This document shows positions 54,516 through 62,857 of a DNA stretch of 64,000 nt, piece after piece. The notes beneath the pieces are model-generated. The model did no database searches and was not told the origin of the DNA. It saw only the letters and a list, made by a program, of their open reading frames with translations. Every line of letters starts with the position of its first letter. The first letter of the stretch is position 1. The position numbers and the translations under genes are program-made. The stretch spans positions 124,001-188,000 of the forward strand of contig NZ_JANURN010000001.1 in the NCBI RefSeq assembly GCF_030249855.1, read 5' to 3'. Origin of the DNA: Helicobacter_B zhangjianzhongii (lineage in GTDB: Bacteria; Campylobacterota; Campylobacteria; Campylobacterales; Helicobacteraceae).

Positions 54516-55580
54516 GTGCTGTATTATCTCTACTCGTATTTTGATATAAATATTTTCAAATACCTTACTTTCCGCGCAGGGGTGAGCTTTTTTGTCGCGT
54601 TTGTGCTGTGTGTGTGGCTTATGCCAGCATTTATCGCGTGGGCGAAAGCTCGCAAGGCAAGCCAGCCTATCTCTAGCTATGTCCCCACGCACAAAGCCAA
54701 GTCCAACACCCCCACAATGGGCGGAAGCGTGTTTATCATCTCTGCGAGTATCGCCGCGCTTTTGTGTATCCAGCTTAGCAATCTCTATGCGATTTTGGGC
54801 GTTGCCACGCTGCTTATCTTTGGGCTTATCGGCGCAAGAGATGACTATATGAAAATCGCCAAAAGATCTAATGCCGGTATGAGTGCTAGGGCGAAAATGC
54901 TCTTGCTCTTTCTAGCGGCACTTGGCGTGAGCTTGGCTCTGCACTATGGCGCGGGGCTTGCGAGTGATTTTTATCTCCCTTTTATGAAAAAGCCCCTTTT
55001 CACCCTTAGCGCGTATCCTGCGCTTATGATTAGCTTTTGGATTCTGGTATTTCTAGCTACGAGCAATGCGGTAAATATCACCGATGGGCTTGATGGCTTG
55101 GCGTGCGTGCCTTCAATCTTTGCCCTTGCTACGCTGTGTGTCTTTGTCTATCTCTCGGGGAATGTCGAGTTTGGGCGGTATCTCTTCTTGCCTATGGTGA
55201 ATGCTGGGGAGCTTATGGTCGTGGGCGTGGCGATGATAGGGGCATTGCTAGGCTTTCTCTGGTATAACTGCCACCCCGCCCAAGTCTTTATGGGCGATAG
55301 TGGGAGCTTGGCGATCGGGGGCTTTATGGCGTATATGGCGATCGTGTCAAATAATGAAGTCTTGCTGCTGCTAATCGGGCTAATTTTCGTGGTAGAGACT
55401 TTGTCTGTGATGCTGCAAATTGGCAGCTACAAAGTGCGCAAAAAGCGCGTGTTTCTTATGGCTCCTATCCACCACCACTTCGAGCAAAAGGGCTGGGCGG
55501 AAAACAAAATCATCGTCCGCTTTTGGATCATCGCGCTGCTCTCAAACCTAATCGCCCTGCTAAGTCTCAAGGTGCGATAA
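54516..55580 (+). CDS. mraY: Phospho-MurNAc-pentapeptide translocase
   Basis: 354 aa inner-membrane enzyme making lipid I. Start GTG 54516, five bases after AAGGAG; the next upstream GTG (54510) overlaps that site. LYYLYSY start and FKYLTFRAG agree with the family. Motifs: THKAKSNTPTMGGSVFI, GARDDYMKIAKR (Asp-Asp), NAVNITDGLDGLA, FMGDSGSLAIGG, LMAPIHHHFEQKGW (triple His). Ten helices expected. Followed 18 bases later by murD, as in dcw clusters. Confidence 0.95.
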   Translation: MLYYLYSYFDINIFKYLTFRAGVSFFVAFVLCVWLMPAFIAWAKARKASQPISSYVPTHKAKSNTPTMGGSVFIISASIAALLCIQLSNLYAILGVATLLIFGLIGARDDYMKIAKRSNAGMSARAKMLLLFLAALGVSLALHYGAGLASDFYLPFMKKPLFTLSAYPALMISFWILVFLATSNAVNITDGLDGLACVPSIFALATLCVFVYLSGNVEFGRYLFLPMVNAGELMVVGVAMIGALLGFLWYNCHPAQVFMGDSGSLAIGGFMAYMAIVSNNEVLLLLIGLIFVVETLSVMLQIGSYKVRKKRVFLMAPIHHHFEQKGWAENKIIVRFWIIALLSNLIALLSLKVR

Positions 55581-55598
55581 AGTGCGATAAGGACTGCT

Positions 55599-57842
55599 AT
55601 GCCCCTAGAGCCACTGCCCAAAGAGCTGCAAGCTGAATACATCGCCAAAGCCCTAGAATCTAGCGCGCCCATTAGTATTTTGGGCTATGGCGTTACGACT
55701 AAGCCTATCGTGGCGTTTTTAAACGCGCTGGGGAAGGCTTGCGCGATTTATGATGATAAGGGGAAAAATGTGGATTCTAGCGGTGGGGGGGTAGAGAATG
55801 TGCTGCTGCACTCTAGGGAGTTTTGCGCGGATTCTAGTGTGCTAGAGATTCTAAGCCCCGGGATACCGCCGGATCATAAGTATTTTGGGGGGGCTAAGAA
55901 AGCAATTAGTGAATATGACTTCATTTGGTGGTTGTGTGGGGATTTGGCTTCTTTGGTGGATTCGGCTTTACTAAAGAAACCTGCTGCGGCTCCGCCTTGC
56001 ACCGCTTCGCTTGTTTTGCGCGATAAATCTTTGATTGCTTCGCGCGCGCTTCGGTTACATACCTCAAGTATGCGCTCTTGCACGCGCTCGCAAAGCCCCG
56101 ATTTACTAAAGAAACCTGCTGCGGCTCCGCCTTGCACCGCTTCGCTTGTTTTCTCATCGCAAATCCTAGAATCCTGCGCCGAGATGGATAAGCAAACAAG
56201 CACAACTCCTAGAATCTGTGAAGAAGACAATCGCGCCGAGTGTGAAAGATCCACGCAACCCCTAGAATCCACTTTTGGAAAAACGCCCCAATTGTCATCG
56301 CAAGCTGATGAAACTCTCTCTCTGTCATCGCGAGCCGACAAGGTCGGCGTGGCGATCCACAAATCCACGCAAGTGGATTCTAAAGCTAGCGCAGAATCTA
56401 TGGATTGCCACGCAAATGCTACCGCATTTGCTCGCAATGACGATAAAAACGCCGAGAGTCAAAACGCAGTTTCTTTAGAAAAAGTGGATTCTAGGGAAAA
56501 TGCCGCAAATTTAAAAACGCCGCAGAACGCAGGGGCTGAAAATGTGTTTTGTAGCCAAGCAGATAGGCGGCAGGATTGTAAAAACCTAGAATCCACTTTT
56601 GACACCGCCGCAACTCTAAGCGAGCCAGCAAAGGATTCTAGGATTTTTACCCAAAACGCCCAAAATCTAACCACCCAGCAGGCGGCAGGATTTTGCGATG
56701 ATTTTGCGGGTTGTCAAGGCGTGGGCGAAGGGATTTATCTAGGCGATAATGAGCAAGCCCACGCCGCAGACTCCCGCAAAAGCGCGCAAAAGCCAACGCC
56801 CCACACACAAATCTGGATTAGCGGAACTAATGGCAAAACTACCACCACCCAAATGCTTGAACTCCTCCTCTCCCCCTATGGCGCACGCGCTGGGGGCAAT
56901 ATCGGCACACCGCTCATCACACTCTATGAGCAAAACACGCCCTTGTGGATTCTAGAGACTAGCTCCTTTGCCCTGCACTATACAAGGACCGCCACACCTG
57001 CAATCTACGCGCTTTTGCCCCTAAGCCCTGATCACATCAGCTGGCACAATGGCTTTGAAAACTATGTGTGCGATAAGCTCTCACCTCTAGCGCGAATGGG
57101 AGCGCATAGCGTGGCGATTTTGCCTAGCGATTTGCGCGATCATCGCTTATGCCAAGCGTTTTTGGGGGAGAAAATTTTCTACACTGATTCTAGTGATTTG
57201 CGCGCGTATTTGCTCGCTCAAGGATTTGAGCCAAATGCCCTAGATACCTTGCCCTTTTTTGAGCCATTTTTGCTTGATGCCTATGTCGCGCTCTGCTGTG
57301 CGTTTGCCCTTTCGCGCAAATGCCCTAGTATCGCTGCCGCTGGCTTTATCCCCACGCTTGCTAGCTTTACAATCGGGGCGCATAGGGTGGAGGAGTTTTA
57401 TGTCTGCGCGTTTGGGGCGGAATGGCTCTTTGTCGATGACTCTAAAGGCACAAACATCGATGCCACGCTAAAGGCGATAGCACGCTATAAGGATCGCGCG
57501 TTGTTTTTGATCCTAGGGGGCGATGATAAGGGGACGGATATGCAAGAGATTTTCACCCTGCTAGCAGGGCTTAAACGCGTGGAGATCTTCACTATCGGCA
57601 CCAATGAGCCAAAGCTCCTAGATCTCGCCGCACGCCATAGTGTCAAAGCACATAAATGCGGCACGCTAGATCGCGCTATGGAAAAGATCTGGGCGATGAT
57701 CGCAGAATCTAGCACAAGGCTTGCCCAAGACTTTGTTTGTCTCCTCTCCCCTGCTGCCGCCAGCCTCGATCAATTCTCCTCCTACAAGGAGCGCGGCGAG
57801 CTGTTTAAAACGCTGGCAAAAGAGCTTGCCAATCGCCATTAA
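55599..57842 (+). CDS. murD: UDP-MurNAc-L-alanine:D-glutamate ligase with a large in-frame insertion
   Basis: 747 aa; usual 420-460. Adds D-Glu to the peptidoglycan precursor. N-terminal domain 1-118 (SAPISILGYGVTTKPIVAFL; LEILSPGIPPDHKYF), then an insert of about 282 residues (119-401), then the ATP-binding central domain with GTNGKTTT (409-416), IGTPLI, LETSSFAL, SPDHISWH, and C-terminal domain with VDDSKGTNIDAT, LILGGDDKGTDM, LLSPAAASLDQFSSYKERGE. The insert sits exactly between domains 1 and 2 and has no stop codon. Ser/Thr/Ala-rich repeat peptides dominate it. Without it about 465 aa. Confidence 0.92.
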   Translation: MPLEPLPKELQAEYIAKALESSAPISILGYGVTTKPIVAFLNALGKACAIYDDKGKNVDSSGGGVENVLLHSREFCADSSVLEILSPGIPPDHKYFGGAKKAISEYDFIWWLCGDLASLVDSALLKKPAAAPPCTASLVLRDKSLIASRALRLHTSSMRSCTRSQSPDLLKKPAAAPPCTASLVFSSQILESCAEMDKQTSTTPRICEEDNRAECERSTQPLESTFGKTPQLSSQADETLSLSSRADKVGVAIHKSTQVDSKASAESMDCHANATAFARNDDKNAESQNAVSLEKVDSRENAANLKTPQNAGAENVFCSQADRRQDCKNLESTFDTAATLSEPAKDSRIFTQNAQNLTTQQAAGFCDDFAGCQGVGEGIYLGDNEQAHAADSRKSAQKPTPHTQIWISGTNGKTTTTQMLELLLSPYGARAGGNIGTPLITLYEQNTPLWILETSSFALHYTRTATPAIYALLPLSPDHISWHNGFENYVCDKLSPLARMGAHSVAILPSDLRDHRLCQAFLGEKIFYTDSSDLRAYLLAQGFEPNALDTLPFFEPFLLDAYVALCCAFALSRKCPSIAAAGFIPTLASFTIGAHRVEEFYVCAFGAEWLFVDDSKGTNIDATLKAIARYKDRALFLILGGDDKGTDMQEIFTLLAGLKRVEIFTIGTNEPKLLDLAARHSVKAHKCGTLDRAMEKIWAMIAESSTRLAQDFVCLLSPAAASLDQFSSYKERGELFKTLAKELANRH
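55955..56800 (+). repeat. Mosaic of repeats inserted in murD
   Basis: Contains two identical 51-bp direct repeats (55967-56017 and 56102-56152; TTTACTAAAGAAACCTGCTG at the start) flanking an element with outer AAATC (56025-56029)/GATTT (56100-56104) and inner ATAC (56059-56062)/GTAT (56068-56071). Hairpin repeats carry stems GCCGAC/GTCGGC (56334-56348) and GCAAATGC/GCATTTGC (56412-56431). The nested element is GGCGTGGGC (56718-56726)/GCCCACGCC (56757-56765) with inner TTATC (56735-56739)/GATAA (56745-56749). TAGAATC words in between. Confidence 0.88.
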
Positions 57843-57866
57843 GCTACTACATTTCAAAGGATTCTA

Positions 57867-60800
57867 ATGAGCTATGATCCCAAATCCATAGAGCAGAGCA
57901 TTTATACTATCTGCAAAGAGCGCGGGTATTTTGAGATAGATGGTAATGCTAGCATTGTGAGCGATTGCTCAAAGAGCTTTTGTCTAATGATGCCCCCACC
58001 CAATGTAACAGGCGTGCTGCATATAGGGCACGCGCTTACTTTCACGCTGCAAGACATCATCACGCGCTTTAAGCGGATGGATGGCTTTGCTACACTCTAT
58101 CAGCCCGGGCTTGATCACGCTGGCATTGCCACGCAAAATGTCGTAGAAAAGCAGCTTCTAGCACAAGGACTAAGCAAGGAGCAGCTAGGCAGGGAAGCAT
58201 TTTTGCAAAAGGTATGGGAGTGGAAAGAGCAGAGCGGAGGCAAAATCATCACACAAATGCAAGCCCTAGGCATTAGCCCGGCGTGGTCGCGCCTGCGCTT
58301 TACGATGGACTCTGGACTGCAAAATGCCGTGCGAGAAGCCTTTGTGGCGTGGTATGAAAGGGGGCTGATTTACCAAGGGGATTATATGGTGAATTGGTGT
58401 GTCAAAGATGGCGCGCTTTCAGATATTGAAGTGGAGTATAAAGAGCAAGAGACGCATCTCTACCACCTGCGCTACCCTGTGGCAGACTCTAATGAAGTGC
58501 TGCTTGTGGCTACCACGCGTCCGGAGACATTTTTCGGCGATAGCGCGGTGATGATACACCCTAGCGATACACGCTATACGCATTTGCTGGGCAAAAGTGT
58601 CGTGCTGCCTTTGGTGGGCAGAGAGATCCCCATAATCGCAGATAATGCCGTGGATATGGAGTTTGGCACAGGGGTGGTGAAAGTAACGCCCGCCCACGAT
58701 GAAAACGATTATGCCGTAGGCAAAGCCCACGGACTAGAATCCATTGTGATCTTTGATGAAAAGGGTGTGCTAAATGATTATGCGCTGGGCTTTGCTGGGC
58801 GAGATAGGCTAGAGGCTAGGGCGGATATTGTGGAGGCGTTGCAGCAAGCAGCCGCGGTGGAAAAAATTGAGCCTTATAGCAACCAAGTGGGCGTGTGCTA
58901 TCGGTGTGGGAGTGTGATAGAGCCGTATATTTCTAGGCAGTGGTTTATTGATGAGAGAATAGCAAGGGAGACAATAAAAAAAGTCAATGCTCAAAAAGAT
59001 TCGGCTTTGGGTGAGCAATGCGGCAGTGTTGCGGATTTTGTGAAAGGCACGGACAGGGAGTCCGCTAACCTTCCCCAAAATCCGCAAAGCTCCCACAGCC
59101 CCACCGCAATTCCTAGAATCTGTGAAGAAGACAATCGCGCCGAGTGTGAAAAATTCGCTTCATCGTCATCGCGAGCCGATGAAATCGGCGTGGCGATCCA
59201 CAAAACCACGCAAGTGGATTCTAGTGGAGACTATTCTGCTAGCGCAGAATCTATGGATTGCCACGCAAATGCTAGTGCATTTGCTCGCAATGACAGAAAA
59301 AACGCCGAGAGTCAAAACGCAGTTTCTTTAGAAAAAGCGGATTCTAGCAATGAAGCCCAAAATCTAAGCGAGCCAGCAAAGGATTCTAGGATTTTTATCC
59401 AAAATGCCACAAATCTAACCACCCAGCAGGCGGAAGGATTGAAAAACGAAAGAGTAGAAAATGTGTTTGACAAAAACCTCGCAGGCGGAAGGATTTTTGA
59501 TGAAAAAGCGGGGTTGTGCAGTGGCGAGCAAGGAGATAAGACTCGAGTGTCTATCGACGAAGCGAGCCACAAACTCCCCGCTTTTTCGCAAAAAGCCAAC
59601 GCCCAAAACGCAAAAGCTGAATCGCCACAAGCGCAAAAGCCAACGCCTATGGCTAGATTCTACCCGCCGCAGTGGTTAAATAATTTCAACGCTTGGATGC
59701 GCGACCTCCGCCCCTGGTGCATCTCACGCCAGCTATGGTGGGGGCATAGGATCCCGGTGTGGTATTGCCAAAATAGCGCGTGTGGGCATATTTTTGCTAG
59801 CAAAAATGAGCGAGAATCCGCCTGCCCCAAATGCCACTCTAGCGTGCTACAAGACCCTGATGTGCTAGATACTTGGTTTAGCTCGGGGCTGTGGGCGTTT
59901 AGCACGCTTGGCTGGGGGAATAATGGCGCGTGCAAGGAGCTGTATGACTCAAATGATCTTACGCGCTTTTATCCTAACTCTTTGCTTATCACAGGCTTTG
60001 ATATTCTCTTTTTCTGGGTGGCGAGAATGCTCTTTAGCGGGGAGAGTCTGCTAGGGGAGCTGCCCTTTAGAGATGTGTATTTGCACGCGCTTGTGCGAGA
60101 TGAGTTTGGGCAAAAGATGAGCAAAAGCAAGGGCAATGTCATCGATCCTTTGGCGATGATAGAGGAGTATGGGGCGGACTCCTTGCGCTTTGGCTTGGCA
60201 TATTCCTGCGCACAAGGGCGAGATGTGCGCCTAGCAAAATCCCAGCTAGAGCTGGCTAAAAACTTTGCCAATAAGCTCTATAACGCCGCGCAGTTTTTGC
60301 TGCTCTATGCTAGGCAAGCAGATCCTAACTTTAGCGGATTTAGCGAGCTAGAGTCTCTAAATGCCTACCAAAGCCCGCTTGGTCGCTACGCCAAATCGCG
60401 CCTAAATAGCGCGACAAAGGAGCTTAGAGCCGCGCTAGAATCCTACCGCTTTAATGATGGCGCGAGTGTGGCATATCGCTTTTTGTGGGGGGAGTTTTGT
60501 GATTGGTGTATCGAGCTTGCCAAAGCGCAAAAGGAAGCCATTTGCGAGCTTGGCGCGGTGATGATAGAAGCGATGAAGCTTTTGCACCCGTATATGCCTT
60601 TTCTTACAGAATCACTCTACCACACCTTGCGCGGCAGTGCGCTAGAATCCAGCGAGTCGATAATGATCACGCGCTACCCTAGCGAAGTGTCCCAAGATAG
60701 CGCGATAGAGCAGGAATACGCATATATCAAAGATGCCATTGTCTCCTTGCGGCGCGTTAAAGCTCTAATCGATCTAGCAAATAAACCCATCGAGCGAGCT

Positions 60801-61178
60801 TATATCGCCACGGATTTTAGGCTCTCTGCTAGCGCATTGCAGGCGATTTGCAAGCTTGCTAAAGTAGGCGCGATTGAGTGCGTGGATACAAAGGCGCAAA
60901 ATGGGCTAGATAAAGACTGCGTGGCAGATATTGGATCGCTAATTAAAAGCTATCTACCATTGCAGGGCATTGATCTAGCTCCCATCATCACGCGCCTAAA
61001 TAGCCAAAATCTAAAGCTTGAAAAAGAAATCAATAAGCTCCAAGCCCTAGAATCTAATGAAAAATTCAAAGCCAATGCCCCCAAAAATGTCCTAGAGTCC
61101 AACGCTAGCGCACTTGCAGAAGCCAAGGCAAAGCAAGCAGAGGTGCTAGCGCAATTAGCCATATTTGCGCAAAAGTAG
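57867..61178 (+). CDS. valS: Valyl-tRNA synthetase with in-frame repeat insertion
   Basis: 1103 aa; usual about 870-890. Class I synthetase: HIGH at 52-55 (TGVLHIGHALTF), editing domain with ATTRPETFFGDSAV and VKVTPAHDENDY, PYISRQWFI, then an insert of about 216 residues (377-593), then FYPPQWLNNFNAWM, LRPWCISRQLWWGHRIPVWY, KMSKS at 750-754, anticodon domain and the C-terminal coiled-coil arm (INKLQALESNEKFKANAPKN). The insert lies between editing and second catalytic halves just before the conserved ISRQLWWGH strand. About 887 aa without it. A 24-base gap follows murD, so one transcript is likely. Confidence 0.95.
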   Translation: MSYDPKSIEQSIYTICKERGYFEIDGNASIVSDCSKSFCLMMPPPNVTGVLHIGHALTFTLQDIITRFKRMDGFATLYQPGLDHAGIATQNVVEKQLLAQGLSKEQLGREAFLQKVWEWKEQSGGKIITQMQALGISPAWSRLRFTMDSGLQNAVREAFVAWYERGLIYQGDYMVNWCVKDGALSDIEVEYKEQETHLYHLRYPVADSNEVLLVATTRPETFFGDSAVMIHPSDTRYTHLLGKSVVLPLVGREIPIIADNAVDMEFGTGVVKVTPAHDENDYAVGKAHGLESIVIFDEKGVLNDYALGFAGRDRLEARADIVEALQQAAAVEKIEPYSNQVGVCYRCGSVIEPYISRQWFIDERIARETIKKVNAQKDSALGEQCGSVADFVKGTDRESANLPQNPQSSHSPTAIPRICEEDNRAECEKFASSSSRADEIGVAIHKTTQVDSSGDYSASAESMDCHANASAFARNDRKNAESQNAVSLEKADSSNEAQNLSEPAKDSRIFIQNATNLTTQQAEGLKNERVENVFDKNLAGGRIFDEKAGLCSGEQGDKTRVSIDEASHKLPAFSQKANAQNAKAESPQAQKPTPMARFYPPQWLNNFNAWMRDLRPWCISRQLWWGHRIPVWYCQNSACGHIFASKNERESACPKCHSSVLQDPDVLDTWFSSGLWAFSTLGWGNNGACKELYDSNDLTRFYPNSLLITGFDILFFWVARMLFSGESLLGELPFRDVYLHALVRDEFGQKMSKSKGNVIDPLAMIEEYGADSLRFGLAYSCAQGRDVRLAKSQLELAKNFANKLYNAAQFLLLYARQADPNFSGFSELESLNAYQSPLGRYAKSRLNSATKELRAALESYRFNDGASVAYRFLWGEFCDWCIELAKAQKEAICELGAVMIEAMKLLHPYMPFLTESLYHTLRGSALESSESIMITRYPSEVSQDSAIEQEYAYIKDAIVSLRRVKALIDLANKPIERAYIATDFRLSASALQAICKLAKVGAIECVDTKAQNGLDKDCVADIGSLIKSYLPLQGIDLAPIITRLNSQNLKLEKEINKLQALESNEKFKANAPKNVLESNASALAEAKAKQAEVLAQLAIFAQK
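58997..59645 (+). repeat. Mosaic of repeats inserted in valS
   Basis: Nested element TTGCGGATTTTG (59029-59040)/CAAAATCCGCAA (59076-59087) with inner GGAC (59051-59054)/GTCC (59060-59063); hairpin repeats with GCCGAT/ATCGGC (59175-59189) and GCAAATGC/GCATTTGC (59265-59284); another nested element AAAAAGCGGGG (59503-59513)/CCCCGCTTTTT (59576-59586) with inner AGAC (59539-59542)/GTCT (59549-59552). Ends in CGCAAAAGCCAACGC, the same end sequence as the carB, murD and DUF4422 inserts. Confidence 0.88.
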
Positions 61179-61191
61179 TGGAGAAGCGGCT

Positions 61192-62142
61192 ATGCGCATC
61201 TTGCTTGTGCTAGCGATGATGGGCTGGGGGCTTGTGTGGCCCCTATCAAAAATGCTGCTTGAGTTTGGCTCGCCAGCGCAAATTGCTAGCCTGCGCTATT
61301 TGCTTGTGCTTGTGTGCTTTGTGCCGCTTATGTGGCTGTGGAAAATCCCCTTTGCAGTCCCAAGGGCTGTGCTACTCCCCACGCTTATCACAGGTGTGCT
61401 AAACGCGCTTTACTCTTATCTAATGTATGCAGGTATGCCCTATGGGGATTCTGGGAATGCAGGGGTGATCACTGAAGTGCTATCTCCCATTATCGCGGCG
61501 TTTTTGTGGAGCGTGTATAAGAGAGAGTCGCTCTCCAAATCAGCCAAAATCGGGCTTATGCTAGGGCTTTTGGCAGGGGCATTTTTGGTCGATGTGTTTG
61601 GGAGCTGGCGGTCGATGTTTAGCGCGTTTTATGTCATTTATGTGCTAGCTTCGCTGGATTGGGCGGCTCTTATGATCAGCTCGCGGCTCGCCACAGAAAA
61701 GATCAATGCCATAGCACTCAATTTTTACACAAGTGTGATGACTTTTGTGCTGCTTTGCCCTGCGTTATTTGCGGATTCTAGCGGATTGGGTGGGGATTTT
61801 GGGAGTGGGGTAGTTATTGAGAGTGGGGTAGTTATTGAGAGTGGGGTAGTTATTGAGAGTGGGGCGTTTATCACAAGTCTTTGGGATAAGCCTTTGGTAT
61901 TTTTCGCTCTGCTTGTGGTAGCGGCGGTGTTTTGCACGGTGTTTGCTACGACAATTTTCTATAAAGCTCTGTTTGTGCTAGGGGTGGTGGAGGGCGGGAT
62001 CTACGCGCTTTTGGCACCGGTGTTTGCACTAGGCTTTGCGTATTTACTGCTAGATGAGGTGCCAAGGTGGCATACGATTGTAGGGGGGGTGCTGGCGGTG
62101 GGGAGTATATATATCATCAATATCCTAGGCAAAAAACATTAA
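61192..62142 (+). CDS. EamA/DMT-superfamily transporter
   Basis: 316 aa from ATG 61192 (GGAG nine bases upstream; the frame continues 5' to 61165, overlapping valS). Ten predicted helices in two EamA halves: ILLVLAMMGWGLVWPLSKML at the start, AALMISSRLATEKINAIALN in the middle, AVGSIYIINIL at the end. A hydrophilic loop around 205-225 contains SGVVIE three times, from an 18-bp tandem repeat. Substrate unknown (metabolite exporter). Probably co-transcribed with valS. Confidence 0.8.
   Translation: MRILLVLAMMGWGLVWPLSKMLLEFGSPAQIASLRYLLVLVCFVPLMWLWKIPFAVPRAVLLPTLITGVLNALYSYLMYAGMPYGDSGNAGVITEVLSPIIAAFLWSVYKRESLSKSAKIGLMLGLLAGAFLVDVFGSWRSMFSAFYVIYVLASLDWAALMISSRLATEKINAIALNFYTSVMTFVLLCPALFADSSGLGGDFGSGVVIESGVVIESGVVIESGAFITSLWDKPLVFFALLVVAAVFCTVFATTIFYKALFVLGVVEGGIYALLAPVFALGFAYLLLDEVPRWHTIVGGVLAVGSIYIINILGKKH
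61803..61864 (+). repeat. 18-bp tandem repeat in the DMT transporter gene
   Basis: GAGTGGGGTAGTTATTGA occurs three times perfectly (61803-61820, 61821-61838, 61839-61856) plus eight bases of a fourth. As the unit is 6 codons, copy-number change alters loop length without frameshift. Confidence 0.95.
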
Positions 62143-62149
62143 CTTTGGG

Positions 62150-62850
62150 GATTCGGCTTTGCGCGATAAAGCAGGGAGTTTGTGGCTCGCTTTGTCGATA
62201 GACCACAAGTCTTATCTCCTCGCTCGCCACTGCACAACCCTGCTTTTTCATCGCAAATCCTAGAATCCACTTTTGTTTGGGTTGGCTTTTCTAAAGAAAC
62301 ATCGGCTTGCGCCGAGCGGTGTCCCTTGTTTTCTAAAGAAACTGCGGCTACGCCTTGTTTTCTCATCAAAAATCCTGCCGCCTGCAGTGCGTGTGATGAT
62401 TCTATCTCCAAAATCTTAGAATCGCTGGGGTGTTGGTGGTGGGGATTCGGCTTTGGGTGAGCAATGCGATTGATTACGCGATTTTTTGGGCAACCGCAGA
62501 CCTCTAGTCTAGCTCTACCCAAAAAATCGCGTAAAACAACCACAGCCCCACCACAAAGCGAAGCTTCTTTAGAAATCCTAGAATCCACTTTTTCTAAAGA
62601 AACTGCGTTTTGACTCTCGGCGTTTCTTCTGTCATTGCGAGACACTGCGCTAGCAGTGGCGTGGCAATCCACTGCATTTGCACTAGAATCCACTTTTCAA
62701 AAATGGATCTAGGCTATGGATCGCCACGCGAGCAAAGCTCGCTCGCGATGACAGAAATGGGCAGTGCCAGCTCGCGATGAAGGAGAGAGTTTCATCGGCT
62801 CGCGATGACAGGAAAATCGGCTTTCAAAAATCGCCGTTGTGAAAAAGTGG
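62150..62850. repeat. Repeat-filled intergenic region before the fucosyltransferase gene
   Basis: Nested element AAAGCAGGG (62168-62176)/CCCTGCTTT (62238-62246) with GTGGC (62182-62186)/GCCAC (62226-62230) and inner AGAC (62200-62203)/GTCT (62209-62212). Second element TTACGCGATTTTTTGGG (62474-62490)/CCCAAAAAATCGCGTAA (62518-62534) with inner AGAC (62498-62501)/GTCT (62507-62510). Hairpin repeats carry stems CACTGC/GCAGTG (62643-62658) and GCGAGC/GCTCGC (62728-62742). Many TAGAATC words. No gene seen. Confidence 0.88.
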
Positions 62851-62857
62851 ATTCTAG

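Noticed and set aside
55781..55886. G7 runs in murD (55785-55791 and about 55878-55884) as phase-variation tracts
   Set aside because: Seven G is short for active slippage and switching off an essential gene would be lethal; no alternate frame of interest.
28620..59645. Inteins or group I/II introns as explanation of the inserts in glyS, carB, murD and valS
   Set aside because: No intein splicing motifs (Cys/Ser start, HN at the end, homing endonuclease) and no intron domain V or ribozyme core; the reading frame is open through the inserts and made of short dispersed repeats.
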